51,774 nt of DNA from an uncultured Lachnospiraceae bacterium (lineage in GTDB: Bacteria > Bacillota > Clostridia > Lachnospirales > Lachnospiraceae): positions 1 to 51,774 of the forward strand of contig CASEIR010000042.1 of assembly GCA_949287925.1 (NCBI GenBank), read 5' to 3'. The notes below the pieces were generated by a model. It did not search any database and had not been told where the DNA came from. It worked only from the letters and a program-made list of their open reading frames with translations. Shown here piece by piece: positions 8,450 through 17,235 of this stretch. A program made the position numbers and the translations under genes. Numbering within the stretch: position 1 is the stretch's first letter; each line of letters opens with the position of its first letter.

Positions 8450-9934
8450 ATGTTAATGACGGTAATCGAAGATGTTGGAAAAGCCTATGTGTGGATGTGG
8501 GAATATCTGTTTCTGATTAATGTGGTTTTTTCTTTTCTGATCATCTTTTTTCAGCGCCGCAATCCGACAACGGTGTGGGCCTGGCTTTTGCTTTTGTACT
8601 TTATTCCGATCCTGGGATTCATTCTGTATCTGATTCTGGGACAGAATTTCCACAAGGAGAGGATGTTCAAGATGAAGGAGATTGAAGGAGAAATCAAGTA
8701 CGCCGTCCGGAGGCAAGAGGAATCTATCTATCGAAAGAAACTGCGCCTGCGGGATCCGGAGCTGGAGCGTTTCAAGAGCCTGATCCTTTATAATCTGAAC
8801 GAAGGGGAGGCAGTGCTGACGGATAACAATGATATCCGGATCTATACAGATGGCCGGGAAAAATTCGATGCATTGCTTAATGAGATGGATCATGCAAGAA
8901 ACTATATCCATATTCAGTATTATATTATCCGCAGCGACGAACTGTGGAAAGAGATTGAGACGGTGCTGCTGCGCAAGGTGCGTCAGGGCGTCGAGGTCCG
9001 GGTATTGTTCGACAGTATGGGGTGCAGAGGGGCAAAAGGAATGCATCGGTCGGACTGGGAACGGCTTACAAAAGCAGGGATCCAGGTGGCGGAATTCTTC
9101 CCGGCAGTACTGGGCAAGCTCCAGCTGAGAGTGAATTACCGCAATCACCGTAAGATCGTAGTGGTGGACGGAAGGATCGGGTTTGTGGGCGGTTTCAATG
9201 TGGGCCGGGAGTATCTGGGAAAGGATCCGAAGTTCGGATATTGGCGTGATACCCATATCTGTATCGAAGGATCTGCCGTTACTTCAATGGCGGTTCGTTT
9301 TGTTCTGGACTGGAATTATGCGGCCAGAGAGAATCTGTTTCTGGAAGACCGCCTGTTTGAAATACCGACGTATGTACGATCGGGCAGAGATCCGGTTCAG
9401 ATCATATCCAGCGGTCCGGATTCAGGAAGCCAGATCATAAGGAATAATTATCTGCGTCTGATTCATATGGCGCGGAAGAGCATTTATATCCAGACGCCAT
9501 ATTTTATTCCGGATGATGATATTAAGGATGCTTTGATCATTGCTGTGAAATCCGGAATCGATGTGCGGATCATGGTTCCCTGTAAACCGGACCATCCGTT
9601 TGTGTACTGGGCCACATATTCCTATCTGGGAGAAATGATCGAGGCCGGGGCCAGATGCTATACCTATGATAAGGGTTTCCTGCATACCAAATGTCTGTGT
9701 GTGGACGGGCTGGTCAGCTGTATTGGGACCGCCAATATGGATATCCGCAGTTTCGCGCTGAATTTCGAAGTGAATGCGGTGGTGTACAGTGCAAGGACTA
9801 CCAGCCGGCTGATGGAGGCTTTTGAAAATGATATCCCAAGAAGCACGATGGTGACGAAGAAACTTTATAAGCAGCGGAGTCTGGTGATCCGGACAAAAGA
9901 GCAGTTCTGTCGGCTTCTTTCCCCGGTCCTGTAA
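8450..9934 (+). CDS. cls: Cardiolipin synthase
   Basis: The enzyme condenses two phosphatidylglycerols into cardiolipin and glycerol at the cytoplasmic membrane. The 494-residue protein opens with two transmembrane helices (about 18–35 and 44–65), then two phospholipase-D domains each with an HKD motif: NHRKIVVVDGRIGFVGG and HTKCLCVDGLVSCIGTANMD. This layout is that of bacterial ClsA-type enzymes. The ATG at 8450 follows GGGAGGGAAAAGGT; a longer open frame upstream (to 8375) lacks a ribosome binding site and would run through the promoter. It stands alone between its own promoter and the next gene. Confidence 0.94.
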   Translation: MLMTVIEDVGKAYVWMWEYLFLINVVFSFLIIFFQRRNPTTVWAWLLLLYFIPILGFILYLILGQNFHKERMFKMKEIEGEIKYAVRRQEESIYRKKLRLRDPELERFKSLILYNLNEGEAVLTDNNDIRIYTDGREKFDALLNEMDHARNYIHIQYYIIRSDELWKEIETVLLRKVRQGVEVRVLFDSMGCRGAKGMHRSDWERLTKAGIQVAEFFPAVLGKLQLRVNYRNHRKIVVVDGRIGFVGGFNVGREYLGKDPKFGYWRDTHICIEGSAVTSMAVRFVLDWNYAARENLFLEDRLFEIPTYVRSGRDPVQIISSGPDSGSQIIRNNYLRLIHMARKSIYIQTPYFIPDDDIKDALIIAVKSGIDVRIMVPCKPDHPFVYWATYSYLGEMIEAGARCYTYDKGFLHTKCLCVDGLVSCIGTANMDIRSFALNFEVNAVVYSARTTSRLMEAFENDIPRSTMVTKKLYKQRSLVIRTKEQFCRLLSPVL

Positions 9935-9986
9935 AAGAAACTGTGAAATATATATAAAAATACTAGGAAACCGGGAAGAGATGTGC

Positions 9987-9992
9987 TATAAC
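9987..9992 (+). promoter_or_regulatory. Possible extended -10 for the PPIase lipoprotein gene
   Basis: TATAAC at 9987–9992 is preceded by TGC, an extended -10 arrangement; no good -35 box is seen 17 bases upstream. Confidence 0.35.
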
Positions 9993-10055
9993 ATAAGAGT
10001 GTTTGTTTGAATGCATTGATCGTGCAAAGAAATCAGAATGAATATGAGGTGTATG

Positions 10056-11111
10056 ATGAAAAAGAGAATCGTAATGGCGTTAACAGGAGTATTTGCAGCA
10101 TCCATGCTTCTGACTGGATGTCAGGGCAGTAAGGGGCTGGAGACAGATGAACTGACCATCGCTCAGTATAAGGGAGTAGAAGTAGATGAAGTATCCAAAC
10201 CGGAGGAAGTCACAGATGAGGATGTGGAATCGGCAATCCAGGCAGATCTGCAGACCAATGCCACAACCACTGAGATTACGGACCGGGCAGTAGAATCCGG
10301 AGATACGGCTACGATTGATTTTGTGGGCAAGATTGATGGGGCTGAGTTTGAAGGCGGTTCCAGTACCGATTACCCGCTGGTGATTGGATCCGGATCTTTT
10401 ATCGAGGGATTTGAAGACAGTATCATTGGCCATAATATTGGAGATACTTTTGACTGGAACGGCAAGTTCCCGGATGATTACGGCAACGCAGATTATGCTG
10501 GAAAAGATGTGGTATTTACCATTACTGTAAAGGGAATCAGCGTAGAAGAGGTTCCAGAGCTGACAGATGAATTTGTAAAAAGCGTTTCGGAGGAATCCAA
10601 GACCGTAAAGGAATACAAGGAAGAGACGAAGAAAGAACTGGAAGAGAGCGCCCAGGCCAGCTATGAGGATACGCTGGCTCAGGAGGTATGGCAGAAGGTT
10701 CTGGATAATACGGAAGTAAAGAAATATCCGGAAGATGAGAAAGAAGAGATGACCGCTTCTTTGAGAGAGCAATACGAGACCGCGGCGGAATACTACGAAA
10801 CTGATTTCGCCACCTTTATCCAGGAGCAGATGGGCATGACAGAAGACCAGTTTAATGAACAGGTGGAGATGGCTGTGGAGTCCACGCTGAAGGAATCTAT
10901 GGTTGTAAAAGCCATTGCCGATGAGGAAAAAATCAGTCTCAGCGATGAAGAGTATGAAGCTGAGTTTAAGGAGATGGCGGAATCCTACGGATATGAGGAT
11001 GTAGATGCGCTGAAGGAAGCTGCGGAAGAAGAGGATCTGAAAGAAATTGCCCTGAGCAATGCGGTAAAAGAATGGCTGGTTGATCACTGTGTACAGGTGG
11101 CAGCGGAATAG
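10056..11111 (+). CDS. Lipoprotein with FKBP-type PPIase and trigger-factor-like C-domain
   Basis: This 351-residue secreted foldase has a lipoprotein signal ending in LLTGC (lipidated Cys near residue 22). A segment resembling the trigger-factor N-terminal link follows (ELTIAQYKGVEVDEV), then an FKBP peptidyl-prolyl isomerase domain at about 80–160 (SGDTATIDFVGKIDGAEFEG, VIGSGSFIEGFEDSIIGHNI), then a long acidic helical region like the trigger-factor substrate-binding arms. Unlike cytoplasmic trigger factor it lacks the ribosome-binding N-domain and is exported, so it probably folds proteins outside the membrane, as PrsA does. The start is one of two adjacent ATGs; 10056 gives the better spacing to GAGGTG. 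It converges on the beta-glucosidase gene. Confidence 0.85.
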   Translation: MKKRIVMALTGVFAASMLLTGCQGSKGLETDELTIAQYKGVEVDEVSKPEEVTDEDVESAIQADLQTNATTTEITDRAVESGDTATIDFVGKIDGAEFEGGSSTDYPLVIGSGSFIEGFEDSIIGHNIGDTFDWNGKFPDDYGNADYAGKDVVFTITVKGISVEEVPELTDEFVKSVSEESKTVKEYKEETKKELEESAQASYEDTLAQEVWQKVLDNTEVKKYPEDEKEEMTASLREQYETAAEYYETDFATFIQEQMGMTEDQFNEQVEMAVESTLKESMVVKAIADEEKISLSDEEYEAEFKEMAESYGYEDVDALKEAAEEEDLKEIALSNAVKEWLVDHCVQVAAE

Positions 11112-11137
11112 AATCTGGTATAGGGATGGAAATGGAA

Positions 11138-11175
11138 AAGGATGCGGCATTTTATTTGTAAAATGCCGCATCCTT
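11138..11175. terminator. Inverted repeat between convergent genes
   Basis: Two perfect 16-base arms (11138–11153 and 11160–11175, core GGATGCGGCATTTT) flank a 6-base loop. On the minus strand a TTTTCC tract follows, so it is a good terminator for the glucosidase gene; on the plus strand the T-run is weak. Confidence 0.75.
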
Positions 11176-11182
11176 CTGTGCA

Positions 11183-13480
11183 TTATGGATTATCCGGTGC
11201 AGTCAGCTTGGCAAATTGCCGGATGATTTCCTGCAATTCTTCATCAGTAATGCCCATAAAGCTTTTTAATGAGCGGAGTGGAGAATTCTCCATCATTTTT
11301 AAAGTCATTTCCGGAGTGATTGCTTCGGAGGCAGCCTGGGAAGCAGAAGGATCGTTGGAACCGCCGCTCATGCTGTGCCCCAGATCTGCGGCAATGTCCA
11401 GAACCGCCGCATGAGTTCTGGGATCGGCCAACAGTTCAGCAATTGTGGTGTTGGCGTGGATCGCAAACGGAGGATGTACGGCGGTTTTAAAAAAGACCGT
11501 ATCCCGAAGCCGTATATCCCGGGAAGAGGAACCGAGGAGAATTTCATATTCGCCGGACGCTGCGTACCAGTCATGCAGATCGGTGCAGAACCAGGAAAGG
11601 CTTCTTCTGTCCAGCTGAAGAGATATGGTCTTGGTTTCGCCGGGTTCCAGAGCAATTTTTGTGAAGTTCTTCAGTTCTTTTGCCGGACGCTGCGCAGCGT
11701 TTGTACGGTCAGATACATACAGTTGCACGATTTCTTTTCCGGGGCGGTCGCCTGTATTGCGGATGTCTGCAGATACGGTGATGGTATCTGTATCATGCAT
11801 CGTCTGCGGAGATATCTTTAGATTGCTGTATTCAAAAGTGGTATAGCTCAGTCCGTGTCCGAACGGATATCGGACGTCCATGCGTTTGGTGTCGTAGTAG
11901 CGGTATCCGACGAATACGCTTTCCCGGTATTCCACCGTCTTTCCATCTCCTGGGAAGTTCAGGTAAGAAGGATTGTCTTCTAATTTAAGAGGGATGGTTT
12001 CTGCCAGCTTGCCGCAGGGATTGGCAAGGCCGAACAACAGACGTACCGTGGCTTCTCCTACTGCCTGGCCGCACAGGTAGGCTTCCAGGATTCCTTTGAC
12101 GTGAACGGCCCAAGGCATCTCTACTGGAGATCCATTGTGGAGGACGACGACAGTATCCGGTTGTACTTCCGCGATTCTTTGGATCAGCTGGTTCTGACAT
12201 TCCGGCATCCGCATGTGTTCCCGGTCATATCCTTCAGATTCAAAGGAATCCGGCAGGCCGGCGAAGATTACTGCGATATCCGCTTCGGCAGCAGTTTTTA
12301 CCGCTTCTGCAAGAAGGGCGTCATCGGTACGGTCCTCTGAGATGATATATCCGGGCGCATAGGTGACTTCCGCATAATCTTTGACTGCGTCCAGTGCGGA
12401 GGTGATCCGGAAGGAATTGATATGGGAGCTGCCGCCCCCCTGGAACCGCGGCGTTTCTGCAAACTGTCCGATGAATGCGATTTTCTTCCCTGCAGTGGGA
12501 AGGGGAAGTATGGACGAAACATTTTTCAGAAGGACCATGGATTCTTCTGCAATTTTTTCCGCAAGCCGGTGATGCTTCTCCTTGTCGAAAACTGCGCTTT
12601 GCCGGTGGTCAGTATAGCGGAAGATGATTTTCAGAATCCGTTCCACTGCCCGGTTAAGAACCGCCTCCGGCAGTGTGCCTTCCTGAACGGCGCGGACAAT
12701 TTCTGTGTCCGTGGCTCCGCTGCCTCCCGGCATTTCCAGATCCAGACCGGCGGCCAGTCCCTTCACGCGGTCGTTAACTGCGCCCCAATCGCTCATCACA
12801 TATCCGTTGAAGCCCCATTCATCTCGCAGAACTTCGGTCAGCAGCCAGTGATTTTCCGATGCGAATTCTCCATTAATCTTATTGTAAGAACACATGACGG
12901 TATCTGGTTTTCCTTCTTTGACCGCAGTTTCAAAGGCAGCCAGATAGATCTCGCGTAAAGTTCGTTCATCGATCTGGGAAGAGCAGGACATCCGCCGGTG
13001 TTCCTGGTTGTTGGCCGCAAAATGTTTCACCGAAGTACCTGCACCTTTTGACTGTACGCCTTGGATGTGGGCGGCTGCCAGTTGGGCGGCCAGATAAGGG
13101 TCTTCGGAAAAATATTCAAAATTACGCCCGCACAGGGGAGAGCGTTTGATATTGACGGCAGGACCAAGGATGACGGATACGTTCTCCGCCTGGCATTCCT
13201 CGCCCAGAGCCTCTCCCATCTCCCGCAGCAGCTCCCGGTCAAAGGAGCAGGCGGACGCGCACGCAGTGGGAAAGCACACGGCTTTGATGCTGTCATTAAA
13301 ACCCAGATGGTCGCCTCCCTCTGCCTGCTTGCGGAGCCCATGAGGGCCGTCGCTTAGCATGACCTCAGGGATCCCCAGCCGGGGAATACTTTTCAAACGC
13401 CAGAAGTCCTTGCCGGAACACATGCCGGCCTTTTCTTCCAGGGTCATCTGCTGTATAAGTGACTGAATCTCTCGTTCCAT
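11183..13480 (-). CDS. Beta-glucosidase, glycoside hydrolase family 3
   Basis: The 765-residue protein removes beta-linked sugars from the non-reducing ends of oligosaccharides. The GH3 barrel includes LSDGPHGLR, GPAVNIKRSPLCGRNFEYFSEDP, KHFAANNQEHRR and YVMSDWGAV with the nucleophile Asp231. The second alpha/beta sandwich domain follows (VLLKNVSSILPL, IAFIGQFAETPRFQGGGSSH), then a fibronectin-III-like domain near residues 590–660. A helical tail of about 80 residues ends the protein (LADPRTHAAVLDIAADLG, MGITDEELQEIIRQF), as in several gut GH3 enzymes. There is no signal peptide, so substrates must be imported. No transporter or regulator lies beside it. Sugar specificity is not determined from sequence. 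Confidence 0.93.
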   Translation of the reverse strand: MEREIQSLIQQMTLEEKAGMCSGKDFWRLKSIPRLGIPEVMLSDGPHGLRKQAEGGDHLGFNDSIKAVCFPTACASACSFDRELLREMGEALGEECQAENVSVILGPAVNIKRSPLCGRNFEYFSEDPYLAAQLAAAHIQGVQSKGAGTSVKHFAANNQEHRRMSCSSQIDERTLREIYLAAFETAVKEGKPDTVMCSYNKINGEFASENHWLLTEVLRDEWGFNGYVMSDWGAVNDRVKGLAAGLDLEMPGGSGATDTEIVRAVQEGTLPEAVLNRAVERILKIIFRYTDHRQSAVFDKEKHHRLAEKIAEESMVLLKNVSSILPLPTAGKKIAFIGQFAETPRFQGGGSSHINSFRITSALDAVKDYAEVTYAPGYIISEDRTDDALLAEAVKTAAEADIAVIFAGLPDSFESEGYDREHMRMPECQNQLIQRIAEVQPDTVVVLHNGSPVEMPWAVHVKGILEAYLCGQAVGEATVRLLFGLANPCGKLAETIPLKLEDNPSYLNFPGDGKTVEYRESVFVGYRYYDTKRMDVRYPFGHGLSYTTFEYSNLKISPQTMHDTDTITVSADIRNTGDRPGKEIVQLYVSDRTNAAQRPAKELKNFTKIALEPGETKTISLQLDRRSLSWFCTDLHDWYAASGEYEILLGSSSRDIRLRDTVFFKTAVHPPFAIHANTTIAELLADPRTHAAVLDIAADLGHSMSGGSNDPSASQAASEAITPEMTLKMMENSPLRSLKSFMGITDEELQEIIRQFAKLTAPDNP

Positions 13481-13601
13481 AGGAAACCTTCCTTTCTTCT
13501 GTTCATTTGAGATTATGATACCATATTATCCGGGTATTTTTGTATCAGATATGATAGAATAGACAGAAGAATACAATCGGTCCGGGACAGGAGGAATCAG
13601 A

Positions 13602-14129
13602 ATGTTTGAAAATAAAGTGGCTGTGATTACCGGAGGCGCTTCCGGGATTGGCAAACAGATTGCGGAGGAATTTGAAAAGGAAGGGGCGAAGGTCTGCGTG
13701 ATCGACTGAAATGCGGCGCCTTTTTATCTTACGCAGCTATTTTTGGAGGATTTTGCAAAAGGGGCGGCTATTGTCAACATCTCTTCTTCCAGAGACCGGA
13801 TGAGTCAGCCGGAAACGGAGAGCTATACGGCCGCCAAGGGCGGAATATCGGCTTTGCCCCATGCTATGGCAGTCAGCCTGGCCGGCCGGGTACGAGTGAA
13901 CTCCATATCCCCTGGCTGGATCGACACAGCAGGCATGGAATATCAAGGACCGGATGCGTACCAGCAGCCGGCCGGAAGAGTGGGGAATCCGTTGGACATC
14001 GCGAATATGGTGATGTATCTGTGTTCGGAGAAGGCCGGATTTATCACCGGGGAGAATATCTGTATTGATGGAGGCATGACCCGGCAGATAATTTACCACG
14101 ATGACTGGGGTTGGAAACTGGGTCGATGA
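13602..14129 (+). pseudogene. Short-chain dehydrogenase/reductase, decayed
   Basis: The ATG at 13602 has a good ribosome binding site (GGACAGGAGGAATCAGA) and starts an intact Rossmann segment (VAVITGGASGIGKQIAEEFE). A TGA at 13707–13709 stops it after 35 residues. The same frame continues through APFYLTQLF, INISSS-like NISSSRD, the catalytic SYTAAKGGISAL (Tyr and Lys present), VRVNSISPGWIDTA and the C-terminal TGENICIDGGMTRQ. Compared with a usual SDR of about 250 residues, some 60 residues between the nucleotide-binding strand and the APFYLTQLF helix are missing, including the NNAG motif. Deletion plus stop argue for a pseudogene rather than recoding. Flanking genes give no metabolic context. 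Confidence 0.88.
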
Positions 14130-14132
14130 CAG

Positions 14133-14165
14133 AAAAAAAGAATCCTGCAGAGCAGGATTCTTTTC
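14133..14165. terminator. Bidirectional terminator
   Basis: GAATCCTGC (14140–14148) pairs with GCAGGATTC (14152–14160) around a 3-base loop, with A-run and T-run flanks. It serves purC on the minus strand and the SDR remnant on the plus strand. Confidence 0.85.
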
Positions 14166-14167
14166 TA

Positions 14168-15028
14168 TTATAAGCTTTTTCCAGTGAGCATCTCATAGCC
14201 CTGGAGATATTTATCGATGGTTTTCTGTACAATCTCTTCCGGAAGGGTCCAGTCGTTGTCCGGGTTGGCTTTGAGCCAGTCGCGGGCAAACTGCTTGTCG
14301 AAGGAGGGCTGGCCGTGGCCCGGTTCATAACCCTCTGCAGGCCAGAAGCGGGAACTGTCGGGAGTCAGCATCTCGTCTCCAATGACGATATTGCCGGCTT
14401 CATCCAGTCCGAATTCGAATTTGGTATCCGCGATGATAATACCGCGGCTCAGTGCGTAATCTGCACATTTTTTATATAATGCAATGGTGTAATCACGAAG
14501 CTTGGATGCGTATTCCTCGCCTTTACCCGGGAAATATTTCTCCAGATGAGCAATACTATGTTCGTAGGAGATGTTCTCGTCGTGATCGCCGATCTCGGCT
14601 TTGGTAGAAGGCGTATAGATAGGCTCCGGCAGTTTATCGGATTCCTTCAGCCCCTCCGGCAGCCGGATGCCGCATACAGTGCCGTCCTTCTGATAGCTGG
14701 CCCAGCCGCTTCCGGTAATGTAGCCCCGGACAATGCACTCGATGGGAAGCATGGTCAGCTTTTTGCACATCATGCTGTTGCCGTCGAATTTTGACTGGCG
14801 GAAGAATTCCGGCATATCATTTACATCGGTGGAGATCATGTGATTGGGAAGAATATCTTCTGTCATATCAAACCAGAATTTGGACATCTGTGTCAGCACA
14901 GTTCCCTTCTTCGTCACCTCATTTTTCAGAATCACATCGAAACAGCTGATGCGGTCGGTGGCCACCATGATCAGGCTGTCGCCGTTGTCGTAGATTTCGC
15001 GTACTTTTCCCTCTTTGATTGGATTCAT
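14168..15028 (-). CDS. purC: Phosphoribosylaminoimidazole-succinocarboxamide synthase
   Basis: PurC joins CAIR and aspartate in purine biosynthesis using ATP. The 286-residue form is of the longer class. Diagnostic stretches are GKVREIYDNGDSLIMVATD at the N-terminus, ECIVRGYITGSGW, IIIADTKFEFG and the metal and ATP segment GDEMLTPDSSRFW. I place the start at the internal ATG (15028), because GTGAGG lies 10 bases upstream on the minus strand; an in-frame ATG at 15046 would add MSEVCI. No other pur genes are adjacent and no purine riboswitch was recognised in the 165 bases upstream. Confidence 0.94.
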   Translation of the reverse strand: MNPIKEGKVREIYDNGDSLIMVATDRISCFDVILKNEVTKKGTVLTQMSKFWFDMTEDILPNHMISTDVNDMPEFFRQSKFDGNSMMCKKLTMLPIECIVRGYITGSGWASYQKDGTVCGIRLPEGLKESDKLPEPIYTPSTKAEIGDHDENISYEHSIAHLEKYFPGKGEEYASKLRDYTIALYKKCADYALSRGIIIADTKFEFGLDEAGNIVIGDEMLTPDSSRFWPAEGYEPGHGQPSFDKQFARDWLKANPDNDWTLPEEIVQKTIDKYLQGYEMLTGKSL

Positions 15029-15133
15029 GATACATACCTCACTCATTTTATGATTTGAAATATAGTTGCTCTAAATAATAGGTAAACAAATTTTGGAAGA
15101 AATTGCAATAGTTTTTTGCAAATTCCCGGGTGA

Positions 15134-15162
15134 TTGTGGTTTTTAGCCTAGTATATTATAAT
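15134..15162 (+). promoter_or_regulatory. Candidate promoter of the Cof-type phosphatase gene
   Basis: TTGTGG (15134–15139), 17-base spacer, TATAAT (15157–15162); the predicted start of transcription is about 25 bases before ATG. Confidence 0.6.
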
Positions 15163-15193
15163 AAAAATCAGGACAGAAAACGGAGAAAAAACA

Positions 15194-16051
15194 ATGAAAA
15201 TCACCTGTATTGCACTGGATCTGGATCATACAACACTGGATGACCATGGCAGACTCAGCGGCCGGAACCGCAGGGCGGTCCTTGGGGCGTTGGCAGCTGG
15301 CATTCATGTGGTGGTTGCCAGCGGAAGGCCGCTGAGATCTCTGCCCCGGGAAATTCTGGAGATTCCCGGAATACGCTATGCCATTACGTCCAACGGAGTG
15401 GCGGTTCATGATCTGAAAGAGGGAATCTGCCTCCGAAAGGTGTCCATGGATGCGCGGCTGACAGACCGGGTTGTGGCCATGACCAGGGAAGATGTTGTGT
15501 ATGAGGCTTACATAGACGGTACGGCCTATGCGGAAGAAGCCTATGTAAGAGATCCGGTCCGTTTCGGAGCGAAGGAAACCGCTGTTTCGTATATCCAGAG
15601 TACCAGGATTCCGGTGGCTGGAATGGAAGCATTTCTTGCGAGGCATCGTGAAGAATTGGACTGCATGGATCTGGTGGTGGCGGACAGAGAGATAAAGAAG
15701 AAACTTTGGGAATCTTTGGAGACTATTCCCGGCATCTATGTGACTTCCTCAGTGCCCCAGCTACTGGAAGTGTCCGGAAAAGAGGCGGGCAAAGAAGCAG
15801 GATTGCGTTTCCTGCTGAACCATCTGGGGCTTTTGCCGGAACATCTGGCAGCTTTTGGAGATGGAGACAATGACAGCGATATGCTGAGCTATGCCGGATT
15901 GGGAGTGGCGGTGGCTAACGGGACAGAGGGGTGCAGACAAGCCGCCGATCTCATAACAAGTTCTTCGCAGGAGGATGGAGTGGCAGAAGTGATTGAAAAG
16001 CTGCTGGAAGAGAATGGAACAGAAGAAGAACCGGCGAACCGCCGGATGTAA
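15194..16051 (+). CDS. HAD-superfamily IIB (Cof-type) phosphatase
   Basis: This 285-residue cytoplasmic enzyme probably hydrolyses sugar phosphates or related phosphate esters. It has the four HAD motifs: LDLDHTTLDD with the nucleophile Asp, VVVASGRPLRS, the lysine of KEAGKEAGLRFLL, and FGDGDNDSDML. The large cap domain between motifs II and III (about residues 85–190) is of the IIB type. The family includes Cof and YidA and is promiscuous, so the substrate cannot be named. It is a single-gene unit with its own promoter and shares a hairpin downstream with glgD. Confidence 0.88.
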   Translation: MKITCIALDLDHTTLDDHGRLSGRNRRAVLGALAAGIHVVVASGRPLRSLPREILEIPGIRYAITSNGVAVHDLKEGICLRKVSMDARLTDRVVAMTREDVVYEAYIDGTAYAEEAYVRDPVRFGAKETAVSYIQSTRIPVAGMEAFLARHREELDCMDLVVADREIKKKLWESLETIPGIYVTSSVPQLLEVSGKEAGKEAGLRFLLNHLGLLPEHLAAFGDGDNDSDMLSYAGLGVAVANGTEGCRQAADLITSSSQEDGVAEVIEKLLEENGTEEEPANRRM

Positions 16052-16060
16052 GAAGTGCGC

Positions 16061-16098
16061 AAAAGAGCCGGCCTGAGATATTATCTCAGCGCCGGCTC
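16061..16098. terminator. Hairpin between the HAD gene and glgD
   Basis: GAGCCGGC (16065–16072) pairs with GCCGGCTC (16091–16098), with a second stem TGAGAT/ATCTCA inside. The T-rich side lies on the minus strand (CTTTTGCG), so it mainly terminates glgCD. Confidence 0.7.
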
Positions 16099-16118
16099 CT
16101 GATGTGAACGCTACATTT

Positions 16119-17234
16119 TTATAAGGTGTCATCTCTGCGGATATATCCCGGATTGTCCGGTGCAGCCGTCAGTTCCTTGGCATGTACGATGTTGGCGTGC
16201 TTGTCAATCACATGGGTATCCACATAGACGCCTTCGCCAATGGTAGCCTCCGGCAGGATAATACTGTTCTTGACCACAGCGCCCTTTTTAATGACGCATC
16301 CACGGCCGATTACAGAATTTTCCACAGTTCCCTCGATCAGACATCCGTTGGAAACAACAGAATTCTTGACGTCGGCAGTCTCGAAATACTGCGTCGGACA
16401 GGAATCGTTGGTTCTGGTATAGATGGGCCAGTCTTCTTCAAACAGATTCTTAGCAGCCTTAAAATCGATCAGAGACATATTCGCATGATAATAGCTCTTG
16501 AAATCGGTAATGGTTGCAAAATATCCGCGGTGAGATACGCCGCGCACATCCAGCTCCTGGCAGGACGCGTTGACAATGTCTGACAGCGTATACATGGAAG
16601 ACGTTTTCTTTGCCTTGCGCACCAGATCGATAAACAGTTCCTTGGTCATTACATATGTATCCATGAAGATATTGCGGTTCTTGGCATTCCCGTGATTCTG
16701 ATCGATGGACAGTACGCCTTTTTGCTTGTTCAGATTCAGTGTATGGCAGTTCAGGAAGAAATCTTTGGCATTGTCCACTGCGTGATACATCATGGTGATG
16801 TCTGCGCCGGATTCAATATGTGTCTTCAGAAGATCGTTGTAATTGGCGGAATAGATCATATAACTTGGAGCAATCACAACATAAGGATAATGCTCTTTTT
16901 CGATATATTCCATGTTTTCCAGATATGCGGCAATATCCGTGTTGTAAATGGTAAAGCCTGTACCCAGCTCTGCGTACAGAATCTGAAGGCGTCCTCTCTT
17001 GGAGTTGATATTATAATGACGTCCGGTACCCAGATGAGCGGTCAGAGACTGCGGTTTTCTGCGGATATATACCTGCATATGGTCGATACCGCTGTTGCTC
17101 ATGTTAGAGATTGGGAAATCAATCACGCGGTAACGTCCGAGGAAAGAGAACGCGCCGACCGGGCGATATGCCTGCATTCCTTCTACCTGAATATGATTTC
17201 CGGCAAAATTGATGATTCCAAATGCTTTTGACAT
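16119..17234 (-). CDS. glgD: GlgD, regulatory subunit of glucose-1-phosphate adenylyltransferase
   Basis: GlgD (371 residues) is the non-catalytic partner of GlgC in Firmicutes; together they make ADP-glucose for glycogen. The N-terminal nucleotidyltransferase fold is recognisable (VGAFSFLGRYRVIDFPISNM) but lacks the GGRGTRL-type pyrophosphorylase loop found in GlgC, consistent with a regulatory role. The C-terminal third is a left-handed beta helix with hexapeptide repeats (NSVVSNGCLIEGTVENSVIG). It starts one base after the glgC stop codon, implying translational coupling. Glycogen synthase and branching enzyme genes are not in the window. Confidence 0.93.
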   Translation of the reverse strand: MSKAFGIINFAGNHIQVEGMQAYRPVGAFSFLGRYRVIDFPISNMSNSGIDHMQVYIRRKPQSLTAHLGTGRHYNINSKRGRLQILYAELGTGFTIYNTDIAAYLENMEYIEKEHYPYVVIAPSYMIYSANYNDLLKTHIESGADITMMYHAVDNAKDFFLNCHTLNLNKQKGVLSIDQNHGNAKNRNIFMDTYVMTKELFIDLVRKAKKTSSMYTLSDIVNASCQELDVRGVSHRGYFATITDFKSYYHANMSLIDFKAAKNLFEEDWPIYTRTNDSCPTQYFETADVKNSVVSNGCLIEGTVENSVIGRGCVIKKGAVVKNSIILPEATIGEGVYVDTHVIDKHANIVHAKELTAAPDNPGYIRRDDTL

Positions 17235-17235
17235 A

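Noticed and set aside
10080-11183. A 367-codon minus-strand frame opposite the PPIase lipoprotein gene
   Set aside because: Phe/Leu-rich translation typical of an antisense shadow of an acidic Glu-rich protein; no domain or start signal.
13707-13709. TGA in the SDR gene as a selenocysteine codon
   Set aside because: The gene also lacks about 60 residues including the NNAG region, so it is a pseudogene and decoding would not restore an enzyme.
15029-15193. Purine riboswitch upstream of purC
   Set aside because: The conserved three-way-junction core sequences are not present on the minus strand.
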